A DNA stretch of 64,000 bases, taken from Streptomyces dengpaensis (GTDB taxonomy: Bacteria > Actinomycetota > Actinomycetes > Streptomycetales > Streptomycetaceae). The stretch's first letter is position 1. Every line of letters starts with the position of its first letter. Location of the stretch: NCBI RefSeq assembly GCF_002946835.1, contig NZ_CP026652.1, positions 6,882,001-6,946,000 of the forward strand, in the 5' to 3' direction. The notes beneath the pieces were generated by a model. The model did no database searches. It saw only the letters and a program-made list of their open reading frames with translations, and was not told where the DNA came from. Shown piece by piece: positions 34,625 to 43,991 of the stretch. A program made the translations under genes and the position numbers.

Positions 34625-36049
34625 ATGATGGGACGTCATGGGTGGAATTCGGGGGCACGGCGGTGGCGGCTCACCGCGCTGCTCGGCGTGGGTGTGGCCG
34701 CTCTGGCCCTGTTGGTGACCTTGCTCCACACCCTGCCGGGAGACGGCGGGAGCACCGCCGGTACGACCCGCGACGGCGACAAGGTGCACGGCACACCGGT
34801 CACCCCGCCCGGAACGCCGCGGCCGGAGGCCGGCTGGGGCTTCACCCACACCCAGTTCAGCGCCGACGAGGGCGCGGAGCCCGCCACCGAGCGCGTCGAG
34901 GGGCTGCTGCAGAAGCGGTCGCTGCCGCAGATCCAGCACATCATGGGCTGGGGAGCGGGCAACCCCGAGCCGTCCAAGGGGCGTTACGACTTCTCTGACA
35001 TGGACCGCCGTATCGACTTCGTCCGCACCTCCGGCGGCACCCCGGTCGTCACGCTGTGCTGCTCCCCGGACTGGATGAAGGGCGGCAGGTCGGGCGTGGA
35101 CAACACCGACTGGAGCCAGGCCGCCCTGGAGACCGCCCCGGACCGCGCCCACTACAAGGACTTCGCCGCGCTCGCCGCGACCGTCGCCAAGCGCTATCCG
35201 GACGTACGGCACTTCGTCGTCTGGAACGAGTTCAAGGGCTTCTGGAACGACAGCGAGGGCCGCTGGGACTACGAGGGCTACACCGAGCTGTACAACCTGG
35301 TCTACAAGGCGCTGAAGAAGGTGAACAAGGACATCATGGTGGGCGGCCCCTACCTGGTGATGGACAGCCTCGACCCGCGCCAGAAGGAGAACGCGTCCAC
35401 CACGGTGAAGGGCGACTGGGGCGTCATGGACCAGCGCGTCCTCGACGCCTTCGCGTACTGGAACGAGCACAAGGCGGGCGCCGACTTCGTCGTCGTGGAC
35501 GGCTCCAGCTACACCAAGGACGACGACATGCTGCCCGATGAGTTCGCGGCCACCGACAAGTTCACGGCCGTCGGCGAGTGGGTGCGCGCACGGACGCACG
35601 ACCTGCCGCTGTGGTGGGCCGAGTACTACGTCGAACCGGCCGACGCCGCCGACGAGCGCAAGGGCTGGTCCGAGACCCACCGTGTCGCCGTCCAGGCGGC
35701 CGGAATGATCGCGATGGCCAAGGGCGGCGCCTCCTCAGGCTTCTACTGGAACCCGCAGGACGAGAAGGGCTCCGACTGCGACGGCTGCCTGTGGACACCG
35801 ACCGACGTCGCCGACGGGGGGAAGAAACTCCCCATGTTCGACCTGGTCTCCCGCTTCGGCCAGGAGTTCCCGCCAGGCACGACGTACAAGACCGTGGCGG
35901 TCGCCGCCGACGACGTGCCCGACGTCCGCGTCCTCGCCACCGACAAGACCGTCCTCGTGGTGAACACCCTGGACCGCTCCATCAGCGCCAGCGTGGACGG
36001 CAAACGGTTCGAGATGGGGGCGTACGAGGTGAAGTGGCTCACCCGGTAA
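34625..36049 (+). CDS. Membrane-anchored glycoside hydrolase, GH39-like (xylosidase/iduronidase type)
   Basis: Encodes 474 residues. One N-terminal helix (about residues 13-38) anchors it to the outer face. The TIM-barrel domain has the acid/base Glu in HFVVWNEFKGFW and the nucleophile candidate Glu in PLWWAEYYVEP, as expected for clan GH-A family 39 enzymes. CCSPDWMKGG and SSYTKDDDMLP lie in loops. It would cleave a beta- or alpha-linked sugar in a surface polymer. It converges on the polysaccharide export operon (36083-42525), so it may trim the same glycan. This is inference. Confidence 0.83.
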   Translation: MMGRHGWNSGARRWRLTALLGVGVAALALLVTLLHTLPGDGGSTAGTTRDGDKVHGTPVTPPGTPRPEAGWGFTHTQFSADEGAEPATERVEGLLQKRSLPQIQHIMGWGAGNPEPSKGRYDFSDMDRRIDFVRTSGGTPVVTLCCSPDWMKGGRSGVDNTDWSQAALETAPDRAHYKDFAALAATVAKRYPDVRHFVVWNEFKGFWNDSEGRWDYEGYTELYNLVYKALKKVNKDIMVGGPYLVMDSLDPRQKENASTTVKGDWGVMDQRVLDAFAYWNEHKAGADFVVVDGSSYTKDDDMLPDEFAATDKFTAVGEWVRARTHDLPLWWAEYYVEPADAADERKGWSETHRVAVQAAGMIAMAKGGASSGFYWNPQDEKGSDCDGCLWTPTDVADGGKKLPMFDLVSRFGQEFPPGTTYKTVAVAADDVPDVRVLATDKTVLVVNTLDRSISASVDGKRFEMGAYEVKWLTR

Positions 36050-36067
36050 GCCAGGTGAGCCACTTCA
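36030..36067. terminator. Hairpin overlapping the glycosidase stop codon
   Basis: A perfect 14-bp stem (36030-36043 with 36054-36067) with the TAA stop in its loop, between two convergent genes. Bidirectional terminator. Confidence 0.8.
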
Positions 36068-36082
36068 GCACCCGCGCTCGTC

Positions 36083-39000
36083 CTACTTCATGGTCAGGAA
36101 CCGCTGCACCAGCGAAGCCAGCAGCACCGCCAGCAGCGGCAGTGAGAACCAGAAAGTGCTCTGCAGCCACCGCAGCTGCCGCACGCTGGGCCGCACCGCG
36201 ACCCGTACGACCTCCCGTGCCGTCAGCAGCGCGATGAGCGCGAGCGCCGCCAGGGCGCCGACGACCGACCATGGTGTCCACGTCACCCGGGGCCCGATCG
36301 GCCCCGGATCGGCTTTCGGGACCTCGCCCGCGGGCTGCTTGCGCAGCGTGTACATCGTCACGTCGTCGTTGACGAGGACCTTCTTCAGTTCCCGCCGCTC
36401 GTCGAGGTTGGTGATCAGCCGCGATACCCAGGTCCCCGAATAGCCCACGTCCAGCTGGAGATAGACCACCTGACTGCGGTTGATCATCAGATACGAGTTC
36501 GGGCCCGCGTCCCTGAGCGCCTTGACGAGCCCGGACACCAGGACCGGGTCGGCGGGCGCCAGCGTGGGCACGTACTCCACCTTCTCCATGTCCCGCGCAC
36601 CCCACGGCATCGCGGGCGTGACGTTGTCGAGCGTGTCGTTGCTCAGCCACAGCAGCCGTACGGTCGGATCATCGTGCTCATACACGTAGTTCATGGCCGC
36701 GACCTCGCCCGGCCTGATCCGCTCGAAGGGCTCGTTGCCCCAACGGGCCACCAGGAAACCGCCCATGAGGATCAGCCCCGCCATGAGGGCCGCGAGCGGG
36801 GCGAGGCTCACCCGGTCCTTCTCGCGCTCCTTCGCGGTGACGCCGGTGCGCGGGAAGAGGGCGAGTCCGGCGAGCAGGGCCGCGCCCGGGACGGCGAACA
36901 TGAAGACACGCAGGGCGATTTCGCCGCCGTACGACTGCATGCCGAAGCCGAGGAACGGTACGAAGGCGAGGACGAGCAGCGACCGCTCGCGGTACTTGTG
37001 GTCGCGCCGCCGCCACCAGCCCCAGCAGGCCAGGACCATCACACCGCCGGCGAGCAGCACGCGCGCGTAGAGCACGAGCTTGTGCGCGGAACTGCCGCCC
37101 TGGATACGGCCGGAGACGGACGACGACACATTGCCGCCGACGCCGCCGACCCCGCCGAAGAGTTCACTGAAGTGGCCCGACCAGTACGGCTCGGCCATGA
37201 AACCGACCCAGACCGCGACCAGGACCGCGAACAGGATGGGCAGGCCGCGCAGTTCGGACCGGCCGACCAGGACGAGGACCGTGAGGACGCCGAGCATCAC
37301 GAACGGCGTGAGCTGGTGGGAGGGGACGGTGGCCGCGAACAGCCCGATCAGGATCATCAACAGCACGGCCCGCTGGCGGCGGTTCGTCGGCTCGACCTCC
37401 GCCTCGCCCGGCCGCCTCTTCGCCCACAGCACGCGCGGCGCCCGGAACCATACGAGCAGGATCGCCACGAAGACGAGGTAGAGCAGATAGGTGAAGCCCT
37501 GGGGCGAGAAGTAGTCCTGACCGACCCAGCCGCACAGCGTGAAGATCCAGATGCCGGTCCACTTGGCGCGCCAGCTCGCCCGCATCGAGCGTACGAGCAG
37601 GAACATCGGTGCCAGGTAGAGGAGTTGGACGGTCAGCGGCCACCAGCGGATGACCTCGGTGAGGTCGGTCACCCCGCAGGCCTTCGCGACGAACGCGGCC
37701 ACGGCGAAGAAGCCCGGCCAGCTCCAGCGGGCGTCCAGGTCCGGCACGGCGGACCCGGTCCTGTCGATGTAGTCCAGGAATCCGAGGTGCTGCCAGGCCG
37801 TCGCGAACCGCGGCTCGGACTCGATCACCGCGGGGAGCGCGTGCATTGACACCACCGTGGCGAGCAGGGTGACGAGCAGCAGACCCCGGTGCTCGCCGGC
37901 CGTCCACAGCAGCGAGGCGAAGACCGTGATCAGCAGGCCGGCTCCGGCCAGGGTCGGCAGCGGCAGCACGGAGATCAGGCCGAGGCCGCCCATGCCGTCG
38001 AGTGAGCTGTCGTCGAGGCCGAGTGCGGGGATCCAGTACAGGACCAGCGCGGAGATCAGCAGGCAGCCGAGGATGACACCCGGTTTGGACGGGTGGCGCA
38101 GGCGCTCGCGCAGGCTGACGGCCGGTGGCGGGGCATCCGGGGCCGGTCGCGCCGCCGCGGCGGAGCCGCTCGATGTCACGCCCCGCGCCCCTGTGCTGTC
38201 CCGCCCCTCCGTTTCGAAGGGAGCGTCGACCTCCGGGGCCTCGGACGGGCCAAGCGACGCCTCCGAGCCCGGCTCGCGCGCCTCGACCGGCAGCCCCACC
38301 GACGGCTTGAGCGCCCATGTCGGGCGGTGGTCCGGTCGCGCCGCGGGTGTTCCGGTGGGTGGGGTCCCAGGGCCAGGGCGTACGTCCGGCCTGCGTTCCT
38401 GGTGGTCGAAGTCGACGTGGACACCCAGCGCGAGGGTGTCCGAGTCGAGCGCCCACGCGGGGCCGCGCCGCGACTCGCGGGGCTTCTGCGCGGGCACCTC
38501 GCGCGCCCCCAGGTCGGCGAGGTCGCCGTCCGGCGCCGCCTCCGCGGGGACCTCCACGGGCGGCGCGGTGCGCACGATCTTGTACAGCTTGGGCGCGGCG
38601 ATCACCACGATCACCGCGAGGCTGGAGATCTCCGCGACACCCGCGCCGGTCAGGCCCATGCGCGGCAGAAGGATCACCGTCAGGCCGAGCACCAGGAAGC
38701 ACAACAGCCCTTGCAGATAGGCGAGTCCGGAGGTACGGCTCTGGGCGCGCAGCACCGCGAAGTACGTCTCCATGACGACCCGCAGCAGCGCGCCGACGGC
38801 GAACCAGCGCAGCAGCGGCGTCGCGGCGTCCGCGTATCCGTCGCCGAAGACCCGCAGGATGTACGGCGCGCCGAGGAACAGCAGCGCGCCCACCGGCAGC
38901 ATGATCCGTGCCATCCGCTTGAGCGCGGCCCGGGTGTTGGCGGCGAGCCGCGCCGGGTCGTGCGAGCCCTCGACGGTCAGCGAGGCGCCCATGTTGATGG

Positions 39001-39910
39001 CGAGCAGATTGACCGTGCCGCCGATCGTGGTGGTGATGTAGAAGTACGCGTTGTCGGCGGAGCTGACCTGCGAGGCGACGATCACGGGGACGAGATAGAC
39101 CACGGCGAGCGAGAACAGCGAGCCCGTGTAGTCGCCCGCGAGGAAGCGTCCGATCTCCTTGAGCGAGGGCGGCCTCGCGTGCTCCTCGGTCGCCTTCACA
39201 TGCCGGGGGACCAGGCGCCGGAAGACCAGCAGCCCGAGCGGCACGACCGACAGGGCGATGGCGGCGACCCAGGAGACGAAGACGCCCGTCGTGGGGATCG
39301 CGGCGGCGAGGCCGACGAGCAGCACCAGCTTCACCGCGGAGAACACGGTGTTGCCCACCGGGACCCACAGCGCGCTGCGCAGCCCGGTCAGCACACCGTC
39401 CTGGAGCGTCAGCAGCGACCAGGCGACGACCGCGAGGATGAAGCCGAGGCCGTTCAGCGGTCCGTGCAGGAAGCGGTACGAGGGTCCCCACACGTTCAGG
39501 GTGAGCAGGAAGAGCACGGCGGCCAGTGCCACGACCACCGAACTGCCCGCGTACGTACGGAAGATGAGGCGTCCGGTGCCGCGTCCCGCGACGGGGATGA
39601 AGCGGGCCAGGGCGCCCGTCAGCGTCACCGCCGTGAGGCCCGCGAGGAGCTTCATCGCGGCGATGGCGGCGGAGCCCTGGCCGACCGCGGACTCGGAGTA
39701 GTAGCGGGCGGCGATCAGCCAGTAGCCGAGCCCGAGCACCGCCGAGATCCCGGTGTTGAGCATCAGGGCGTAGGCGTTGCGGAACAGCTGGTTGCCCCCT
39801 CCGGCACCCTTGCCCTTCCTGCCGGGCAGGCGGAGGCGGCGCCCCGGCCGCTGCTCGGGTGCCTCGGTCGTCGGCGTGGAAGCCTGGGCTGTGGTCGTCG
39901 TGTCAGACAC
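36083..39910 (-). CDS. Fusion of a Wzx/MATE-type polysaccharide flippase with a GT-C-like polytopic domain
   Basis: Encodes 1275 residues. Start GTG 39910 lies 8 nt inside the deacetylase gene end. Residues 1-445 are a flippase of the polysaccharide-synthase family with about 12-14 helices (FRNAYALMLNTGISAVLGLG, GGTVNLLAINMGASLTVEGS). Residues 446-605 form a disordered Pro/Glu-rich linker. Residues 608-1275 are a second polytopic domain with about 12 helices, a loop containing DARWSWPGFFAV and SPQGFTYLL, and a short terminal helix. This is the architecture of GT-C-like or O-antigen-polymerase-like proteins. A single chain for flipping and polymerising/transferring a lipid-linked glycan is unusual. 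Confidence 0.85.
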   Translation of the reverse strand: MSDTTTTAQASTPTTEAPEQRPGRRLRLPGRKGKGAGGGNQLFRNAYALMLNTGISAVLGLGYWLIAARYYSESAVGQGSAAIAAMKLLAGLTAVTLTGALARFIPVAGRGTGRLIFRTYAGSSVVVALAAVLFLLTLNVWGPSYRFLHGPLNGLGFILAVVAWSLLTLQDGVLTGLRSALWVPVGNTVFSAVKLVLLVGLAAAIPTTGVFVSWVAAIALSVVPLGLLVFRRLVPRHVKATEEHARPPSLKEIGRFLAGDYTGSLFSLAVVYLVPVIVASQVSSADNAYFYITTTIGGTVNLLAINMGASLTVEGSHDPARLAANTRAALKRMARIMLPVGALLFLGAPYILRVFGDGYADAATPLLRWFAVGALLRVVMETYFAVLRAQSRTSGLAYLQGLLCFLVLGLTVILLPRMGLTGAGVAEISSLAVIVVIAAPKLYKIVRTAPPVEVPAEAAPDGDLADLGAREVPAQKPRESRRGPAWALDSDTLALGVHVDFDHQERRPDVRPGPGTPPTGTPAARPDHRPTWALKPSVGLPVEAREPGSEASLGPSEAPEVDAPFETEGRDSTGARGVTSSGSAAAARPAPDAPPPAVSLRERLRHPSKPGVILGCLLISALVLYWIPALGLDDSSLDGMGGLGLISVLPLPTLAGAGLLITVFASLLWTAGEHRGLLLVTLLATVVSMHALPAVIESEPRFATAWQHLGFLDYIDRTGSAVPDLDARWSWPGFFAVAAFVAKACGVTDLTEVIRWWPLTVQLLYLAPMFLLVRSMRASWRAKWTGIWIFTLCGWVGQDYFSPQGFTYLLYLVFVAILLVWFRAPRVLWAKRRPGEAEVEPTNRRQRAVLLMILIGLFAATVPSHQLTPFVMLGVLTVLVLVGRSELRGLPILFAVLVAVWVGFMAEPYWSGHFSELFGGVGGVGGNVSSSVSGRIQGGSSAHKLVLYARVLLAGGVMVLACWGWWRRRDHKYRERSLLVLAFVPFLGFGMQSYGGEIALRVFMFAVPGAALLAGLALFPRTGVTAKEREKDRVSLAPLAALMAGLILMGGFLVARWGNEPFERIRPGEVAAMNYVYEHDDPTVRLLWLSNDTLDNVTPAMPWGARDMEKVEYVPTLAPADPVLVSGLVKALRDAGPNSYLMINRSQVVYLQLDVGYSGTWVSRLITNLDERRELKKVLVNDDVTMYTLRKQPAGEVPKADPGPIGPRVTWTPWSVVGALAALALIALLTAREVVRVAVRPSVRQLRWLQSTFWFSLPLLAVLLASLVQRFLTMK

Positions 39911-40700
39911 GGGAACGGATGGCCTTCCGGCGGAGCTGTCGTGCTCTTCGGACCATGGCGTACCCCTTGGTGAGGGCGCGGTCCCTGGCGAAGTTGAGGG
40001 CGATCGCGCGGCCTTCGACAAGGCGCGAGAACTCCTCGATACCGGTCGTACGGCGCACGGTGACGCGCCGCAGGGCGTACGGGCCCTGGCGGCGGCGCGC
40101 GAGAGCGTTGCCGACGGCGAGCGACTGGGCGAACCCCGCCTCGCGCACCATGCGGCGCACCCGGCTACTGGAGTAGCCGTACGGGTACGCGAACGAGACC
40201 GGGCGAGCGCCCAGTTCACCGGCGATGATCTCCTTGCAGTGCAGCACCTCGAACCGGAGCGCGTCGTCCGGGATCTGGTCCATCTGCGGGTGCGTGTGGC
40301 TGTGCCCGCCGATCTCCACCTGCTCCTCGGCGAGCCGGCGCACCTGGTCCCAGTCCAGCATGGTGTCGAGGCCGCCCCCCGTGTCGTACGCGCCCTTGAT
40401 CCACCCCGTCGAGACGAACAGCGTGGAGGCGAATCCGTACTTGGCGAGCACGGGCAGTCCATGCCGGTGCACGCCCTCGTAGCCGTCGTCGAAGGTGATG
40501 AGGACGGGCCGGGCGGGAAGCGCGCTCCCGTTCCGCCAACTCGCCGCCAGCTGGGCCGTGTTCACCGGAGTGAACCCCTGGTCGTCCAGCAGCGCCATCT
40601 GCTCGGAGAACGCCTCCGGCGTGACGGACAGGGCCCGGGTCGCGTCGTTCGGCGCGTGCGCGATCGCGTGGTACATCAGTATCGGCACAGGTTCGCTCAT
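39903..40700 (-). CDS. Polysaccharide deacetylase (carbohydrate esterase 4)
   Basis: Encodes 265 residues. The NodB-homology motifs are complete: LITFDDGYEGVHRHGLPVLA (Asp-Asp), GGHSHTHPQMDQIPDD (His-x3-His), SFAYPYGYSSSRVRRMVREA. No signal peptide, so it probably acts on a cytosolic or inner-leaflet lipid-linked glycan. The final 30 residues are strongly basic. It removes N-acetyl groups. Overlaps both neighbours in the operon. Confidence 0.93.
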   Translation of the reverse strand: MSEPVPILMYHAIAHAPNDATRALSVTPEAFSEQMALLDDQGFTPVNTAQLAASWRNGSALPARPVLITFDDGYEGVHRHGLPVLAKYGFASTLFVSTGWIKGAYDTGGGLDTMLDWDQVRRLAEEQVEIGGHSHTHPQMDQIPDDALRFEVLHCKEIIAGELGARPVSFAYPYGYSSSRVRRMVREAGFAQSLAVGNALARRRQGPYALRRVTVRRTTGIEEFSRLVEGRAIALNFARDRALTKGYAMVRRARQLRRKAIRSRV

Positions 40701-41710
40701 GCTTTTGCCCCCTCGCGCCCGGGATCCCCCTCGATCTCCACCACGGAAAACGTGTCGCCACCCCTGCGTGCCCGGACGCTCCCGAGTAGGTACCCGCCCG
40801 CCGCCGTCAGAACCCCGGCGACGATGGCGCCCGCGCGGCCCGCGCCGCCGGGGCGGGCAAGCAGTGCGTCGCGCAGACCTCGGGCCACTCCGGCCGGCAG
40901 GACGCGGGTCGCGTAACGGCGTTCCGACTCAAGTCCCTTCTCGGGGCCGACACTTCGGGCGACGAGCGCCTTGGAGAGGCCCTCGGCGTACGCGCGCGTG
41001 CGGAAGTACCCGAAGTGCTCGCGCGCCTCGGGCACCCGGTGGTGGATGACCGCCCGGTCGTCGATCAGCAGGATGGCGTCCGGCCGGGCGCGGGTGAGTC
41101 GGATGCACAGCTCCGTCTCCTCGCAGCCCAGCGGGCGCTTGTCGCCGTCGCGGCCGATGCCGGTCGCGAAGCCGCCCGCCGCGTCGAACGCCGTACGCCG
41201 GAACGAGGCGTTGCCGCCGAGCACGTTGCGGACCCGGACGCGGCCCGGTGGCAGCCCCTTGTACGTGCAGCCCACCACCCAGTCGAACTCCTCGGGGAAC
41301 CAGGCCGGGCGGCGGCCCGACGCCCAGATCGGCATCGTACGGCCGCCGACGGCCATGACCCGCGGGTCCGCGTACCCCTCGGCGAAGTGCCGCAGCCAGT
41401 CGCGTTCGGCGACCGCGTCGTCGTCGAGGAAGGCGATGATCTCGCCGCGCGAGGCCGCGATCCCGGTGTTGCGGCCCGCGGACAGACCGCGGGGGCCCGC
41501 GTTGGCGAGCACCCGTACCGCCTCGGTCTCCTTGTACTCCCTGGTCAGCCGCTCCAGGAGCGTGGCGTTGTGGTCCACGACCAGGAGTGTCTCCAGGGCG
41601 GGCAGTGACTGCGCCCGCACCGAGGAGACCGCCGCGAGGATGTCCTCCCAGCGGTCCTCGGTGTAGACGCAGACGACCACAGAGATGCGCGCGATGTCCG
41701 GCTTGCTCAA
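40697..41710 (-). CDS. Family 2 glycosyltransferase (polysaccharide cluster)
   Basis: Encodes 337 residues, TTG start at 41710 in TTGA overlap with the preceding gene, GGGAGAGG upstream. GT-A fold opening ISVVVCVYTEDRWEDILAAV, DxD-type AFLDDDAVAERDWL, and GGNASFRRTAFDAAGGF with the acceptor-side ETELCIRL and the nucleoside-binding end. A C-terminal hydrophobic helix near residue 300 may tether it to the membrane. It transfers a sugar from a nucleotide donor; sugar unknown. Confidence 0.92.
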   Translation of the reverse strand: MSKPDIARISVVVCVYTEDRWEDILAAVSSVRAQSLPALETLLVVDHNATLLERLTREYKETEAVRVLANAGPRGLSAGRNTGIAASRGEIIAFLDDDAVAERDWLRHFAEGYADPRVMAVGGRTMPIWASGRRPAWFPEEFDWVVGCTYKGLPPGRVRVRNVLGGNASFRRTAFDAAGGFATGIGRDGDKRPLGCEETELCIRLTRARPDAILLIDDRAVIHHRVPEAREHFGYFRTRAYAEGLSKALVARSVGPEKGLESERRYATRVLPAGVARGLRDALLARPGGAGRAGAIVAGVLTAAGGYLLGSVRARRGGDTFSVVEIEGDPGREGAKA

Positions 41711-42525
41711 GACACCTCTCCCTGGCCCGAGTTGAGCTGGGCGGCGTGCGGCCTGCGGCGCAGCGCGCGCCGGTTGGAGCGCTCCTTGAGGATCACCTTG
41801 AGCACCCGGAACCCGTCCCGCACGGCCCGCAGATTGCTCGTGCCGTGGATGCGGAGGTACTCGTGGCTGGGTATCTCCTGGACTTTGAGGCCCGCCTTGA
41901 CCACCCGGATGTTCATCAGGGTCTCCACCTCGAAGCCGGTGCAGTCGAGGTCGATCTTGTCGAGGCAGTGCCGCCAGAACGCGTTGTATCCATAGCAGAG
42001 GTCGGTGTAACGGGCGCCGAACTTGGCGTTGACGACCGCGCACAGCACCCGGTTGCCGAGCTTGCGGATCGGCGTCATGTCGGACGTGCCGCCGCCGTTG
42101 GCGAACCGCGAGCCCTTGGCGAAGTCCGCCCCGGACACCAGCGCGGAGACGTACGACACGATCTCGTGGCCGTCGGCCGAGCCGTCCGCGTCGACCATCA
42201 CGATGATGTCGCCGGTGCACGCCTCGAAACCGGTGATCAGGGCATCCCCCTTGCCCTTGCCGCGCTGCTCGACGACCTTGACGTCCTCCCACAGTTCGCG
42301 GGCCACTTCGACGGTGTTGTCCGTGGAATTGCCGTCCACAAGAACCACTTCGTGTATCCAGTCGGGAAGTGTCTTGAAGACGTACGGGAGATTCTCGGCC
42401 TCATTCATGGCGGGAATCACGACACTCACCGGAGGCGCAATGGCCAGGTGAGAAGAGATCGGCCGGTACTTGTTGGCCAGTAACGGATCTTGGCCCGGAA
42501 TGGCCGGGCGCAGAACTGAGCTCAT
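41707..42525 (-). CDS. Family 2 glycosyltransferase, polyprenyl-phosphate-sugar synthase-like
   Basis: Encodes 272 residues from ATG 42525 (GAGGGA 8 nt before; a longer frame upstream lacks a ribosome site). VSVVIPAMNEAENLPYVFKT, IHEVVLVDGNSTDNTVEVA, IIVMVDADGSADGHEIVSYV and YTDLCYGYNAFWRHCLDKID are typical of dolichyl/undecaprenyl-phosphate mannose or glucose synthases. No membrane helices at the end. It likely makes the lipid-linked sugar donor used by the GT-C-like domain encoded downstream. First gene of the operon. Confidence 0.93.
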   Translation of the reverse strand: MSSVLRPAIPGQDPLLANKYRPISSHLAIAPPVSVVIPAMNEAENLPYVFKTLPDWIHEVVLVDGNSTDNTVEVARELWEDVKVVEQRGKGKGDALITGFEACTGDIIVMVDADGSADGHEIVSYVSALVSGADFAKGSRFANGGGTSDMTPIRKLGNRVLCAVVNAKFGARYTDLCYGYNAFWRHCLDKIDLDCTGFEVETLMNIRVVKAGLKVQEIPSHEYLRIHGTSNLRAVRDGFRVLKVILKERSNRRALRRRPHAAQLNSGQGEVS

Positions 42526-42895
42526 GAGTCTGGTCCCTCTCGTCCGGTGGACCGCCCGCCCCTGGGCGGTCCGGCTCTTTGTCCGGTTCGAAAGGGGGGT
42601 TCCCACTTACGGCATGCCGAAAGAGATCTCCGTACATGCCGGGTGAGCTGGCAAAGCTGACCGGCTCCGGAAATGGGAACCGATCGCGCGGCACGACTCG
42701 GCACAGGTCTGGTCACCGAGCACGGCACCCCCCTACCGCGCCCCGCGCCGGGCCGTCTTCGCGATCTCGAGCCCTCCCCTTGATCGCATGAGCGTGATGG
42801 TCCGATGCGGGTGAGATGTATGACGGTATTGACGATTGCGTCGCTATGGCAAGACCTGGAACGAGGCCTCACGTTTTTGTTGGTATGGCCGTTAC
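42526..42895 (-). promoter_or_regulatory. 370-bp intergenic region with operon promoter and 5'-UTR hairpin
   Basis: On the minus strand this precedes the glycosyltransferase operon. A 9-bp perfect stem (42549-42557 with 42564-42572, 6-nt loop) lies 24 bp before the start codon and could influence translation or message stability. The part near 42820-42895 is AT-richer and also borders the 3' end of the acyltransferase gene. No gene seen. Confidence 0.6.
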
Positions 42896-43990
42896 CTAAC
42901 TCCGCGAACGGATTTTACCCATCCGTTTGAGGATCCTGTCGGCCGGTTCGAACAACTCCGGCCGGGACAGCACCGCATTGCGCAGTGCCCGGACCGGGGC
43001 GCGGCGCGCCCGGTGCCCGAATGCGATGGGATGACGTCGAGTCACCCATCCCTCGGACACGGAAAGTTCCCGTGTCTTGAGGGAGTCCTTGTATTCCTTC
43101 TGGCCCCGCCCAAGATCCAGATAAGCGATTCCGTCGGCGGCGGCCGCCTCGGCCATGCGCAGATGCAGGATCAGGCCCGGGGAGTATTTCGAGAACGCCG
43201 GGTCGTACGCCGGGAACCAGCACGCCAGGACCCGCTCGGAGCGCAGCCCGAAGTGGGCGGCGACCGGCTTGCCGCCCGCGTACAGCACCGACATGATTCC
43301 GGCGAACGTTTCGGAGCGGGTGTGGAAGAGGTGGTGGACCAGGTGGCTGATCCAGGCGTGCGCGAAGCGGTCGCTGCGCCCGGTCCTGCGGTACTGCGCG
43401 GACTTCCAGTCCATCAGCGTGCGCAGCGCCGCCGGGTCGCGCTCGTCGTGCACGTAGCGCAGGGCGCCGGCGTCCCGGCCGAGCTTGCGCTCCTTGGCGA
43501 GCGTGGTCCGGGTGAACTTCGGCGACCGGGCGCGCAGGTCGCCCAGATAGGTTTCGTAGCCCTGGTCGACGTCCATGACCGGGGACGCGAAGGTGCCGGA
43601 GGCCCCCGCCTCGAACGGCGCCTGGCCCTCCACCAGGTGGTCGAACTCCCACACGGCGAGCCCGCAGGCCCGCAGCAGGTCCTGGGCGTCCCAGTGGAAG
43701 CCGGGGCGGTGCACGAGCCCCTGGGCGTCGGAGACCCCGAGGCCGACGGCCCGGCCGACGCCGGTGGCCGTTCTCTGGTATGGAAAGAACGCCGCGGGCT
43801 CGCCGTCCTCGCGGACGACCGCGATCCGTACGCCGCGGCGGCAGCGGCCCATTGCGAGCGTGAACTCGGGGGACAGGAACGGGTTCGCCAGCTCGGGCGA
43901 GCCGTTCAGATGGGCCTTCGACTGCAGAGCCGTCCACGCCGCCCGGTCGGCGGCGCTCAGCTCGCCGGGACGGTACACGCCGATGTCCAC
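42896..43990 (-). CDS. FemAB/CelD-like GNAT acyltransferase (exopolysaccharide type)
   Basis: Encodes 364 residues, GTG start 43990 one base after the stop of the upstream gene. The C-terminal half has SPKFTRTTLAKERKLGR, GLRSERVLACWFPAYDPAFS and KYSPGLILHLRMAEAAAADG with YLDLGRGQKEYKDSLK. This is the Acetyltransf_6/CelD (BcsL) architecture found in cellulose and exopolysaccharide clusters. It probably acylates a sugar of the surface glycan. Separate promoter from the GT operon. Confidence 0.88.
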   Translation of the reverse strand: MDIGVYRPGELSAADRAAWTALQSKAHLNGSPELANPFLSPEFTLAMGRCRRGVRIAVVREDGEPAAFFPYQRTATGVGRAVGLGVSDAQGLVHRPGFHWDAQDLLRACGLAVWEFDHLVEGQAPFEAGASGTFASPVMDVDQGYETYLGDLRARSPKFTRTTLAKERKLGRDAGALRYVHDERDPAALRTLMDWKSAQYRRTGRSDRFAHAWISHLVHHLFHTRSETFAGIMSVLYAGGKPVAAHFGLRSERVLACWFPAYDPAFSKYSPGLILHLRMAEAAAADGIAYLDLGRGQKEYKDSLKTRELSVSEGWVTRRHPIAFGHRARRAPVRALRNAVLSRPELFEPADRILKRMGKIRSRS

Positions 43991-43991
43991 G

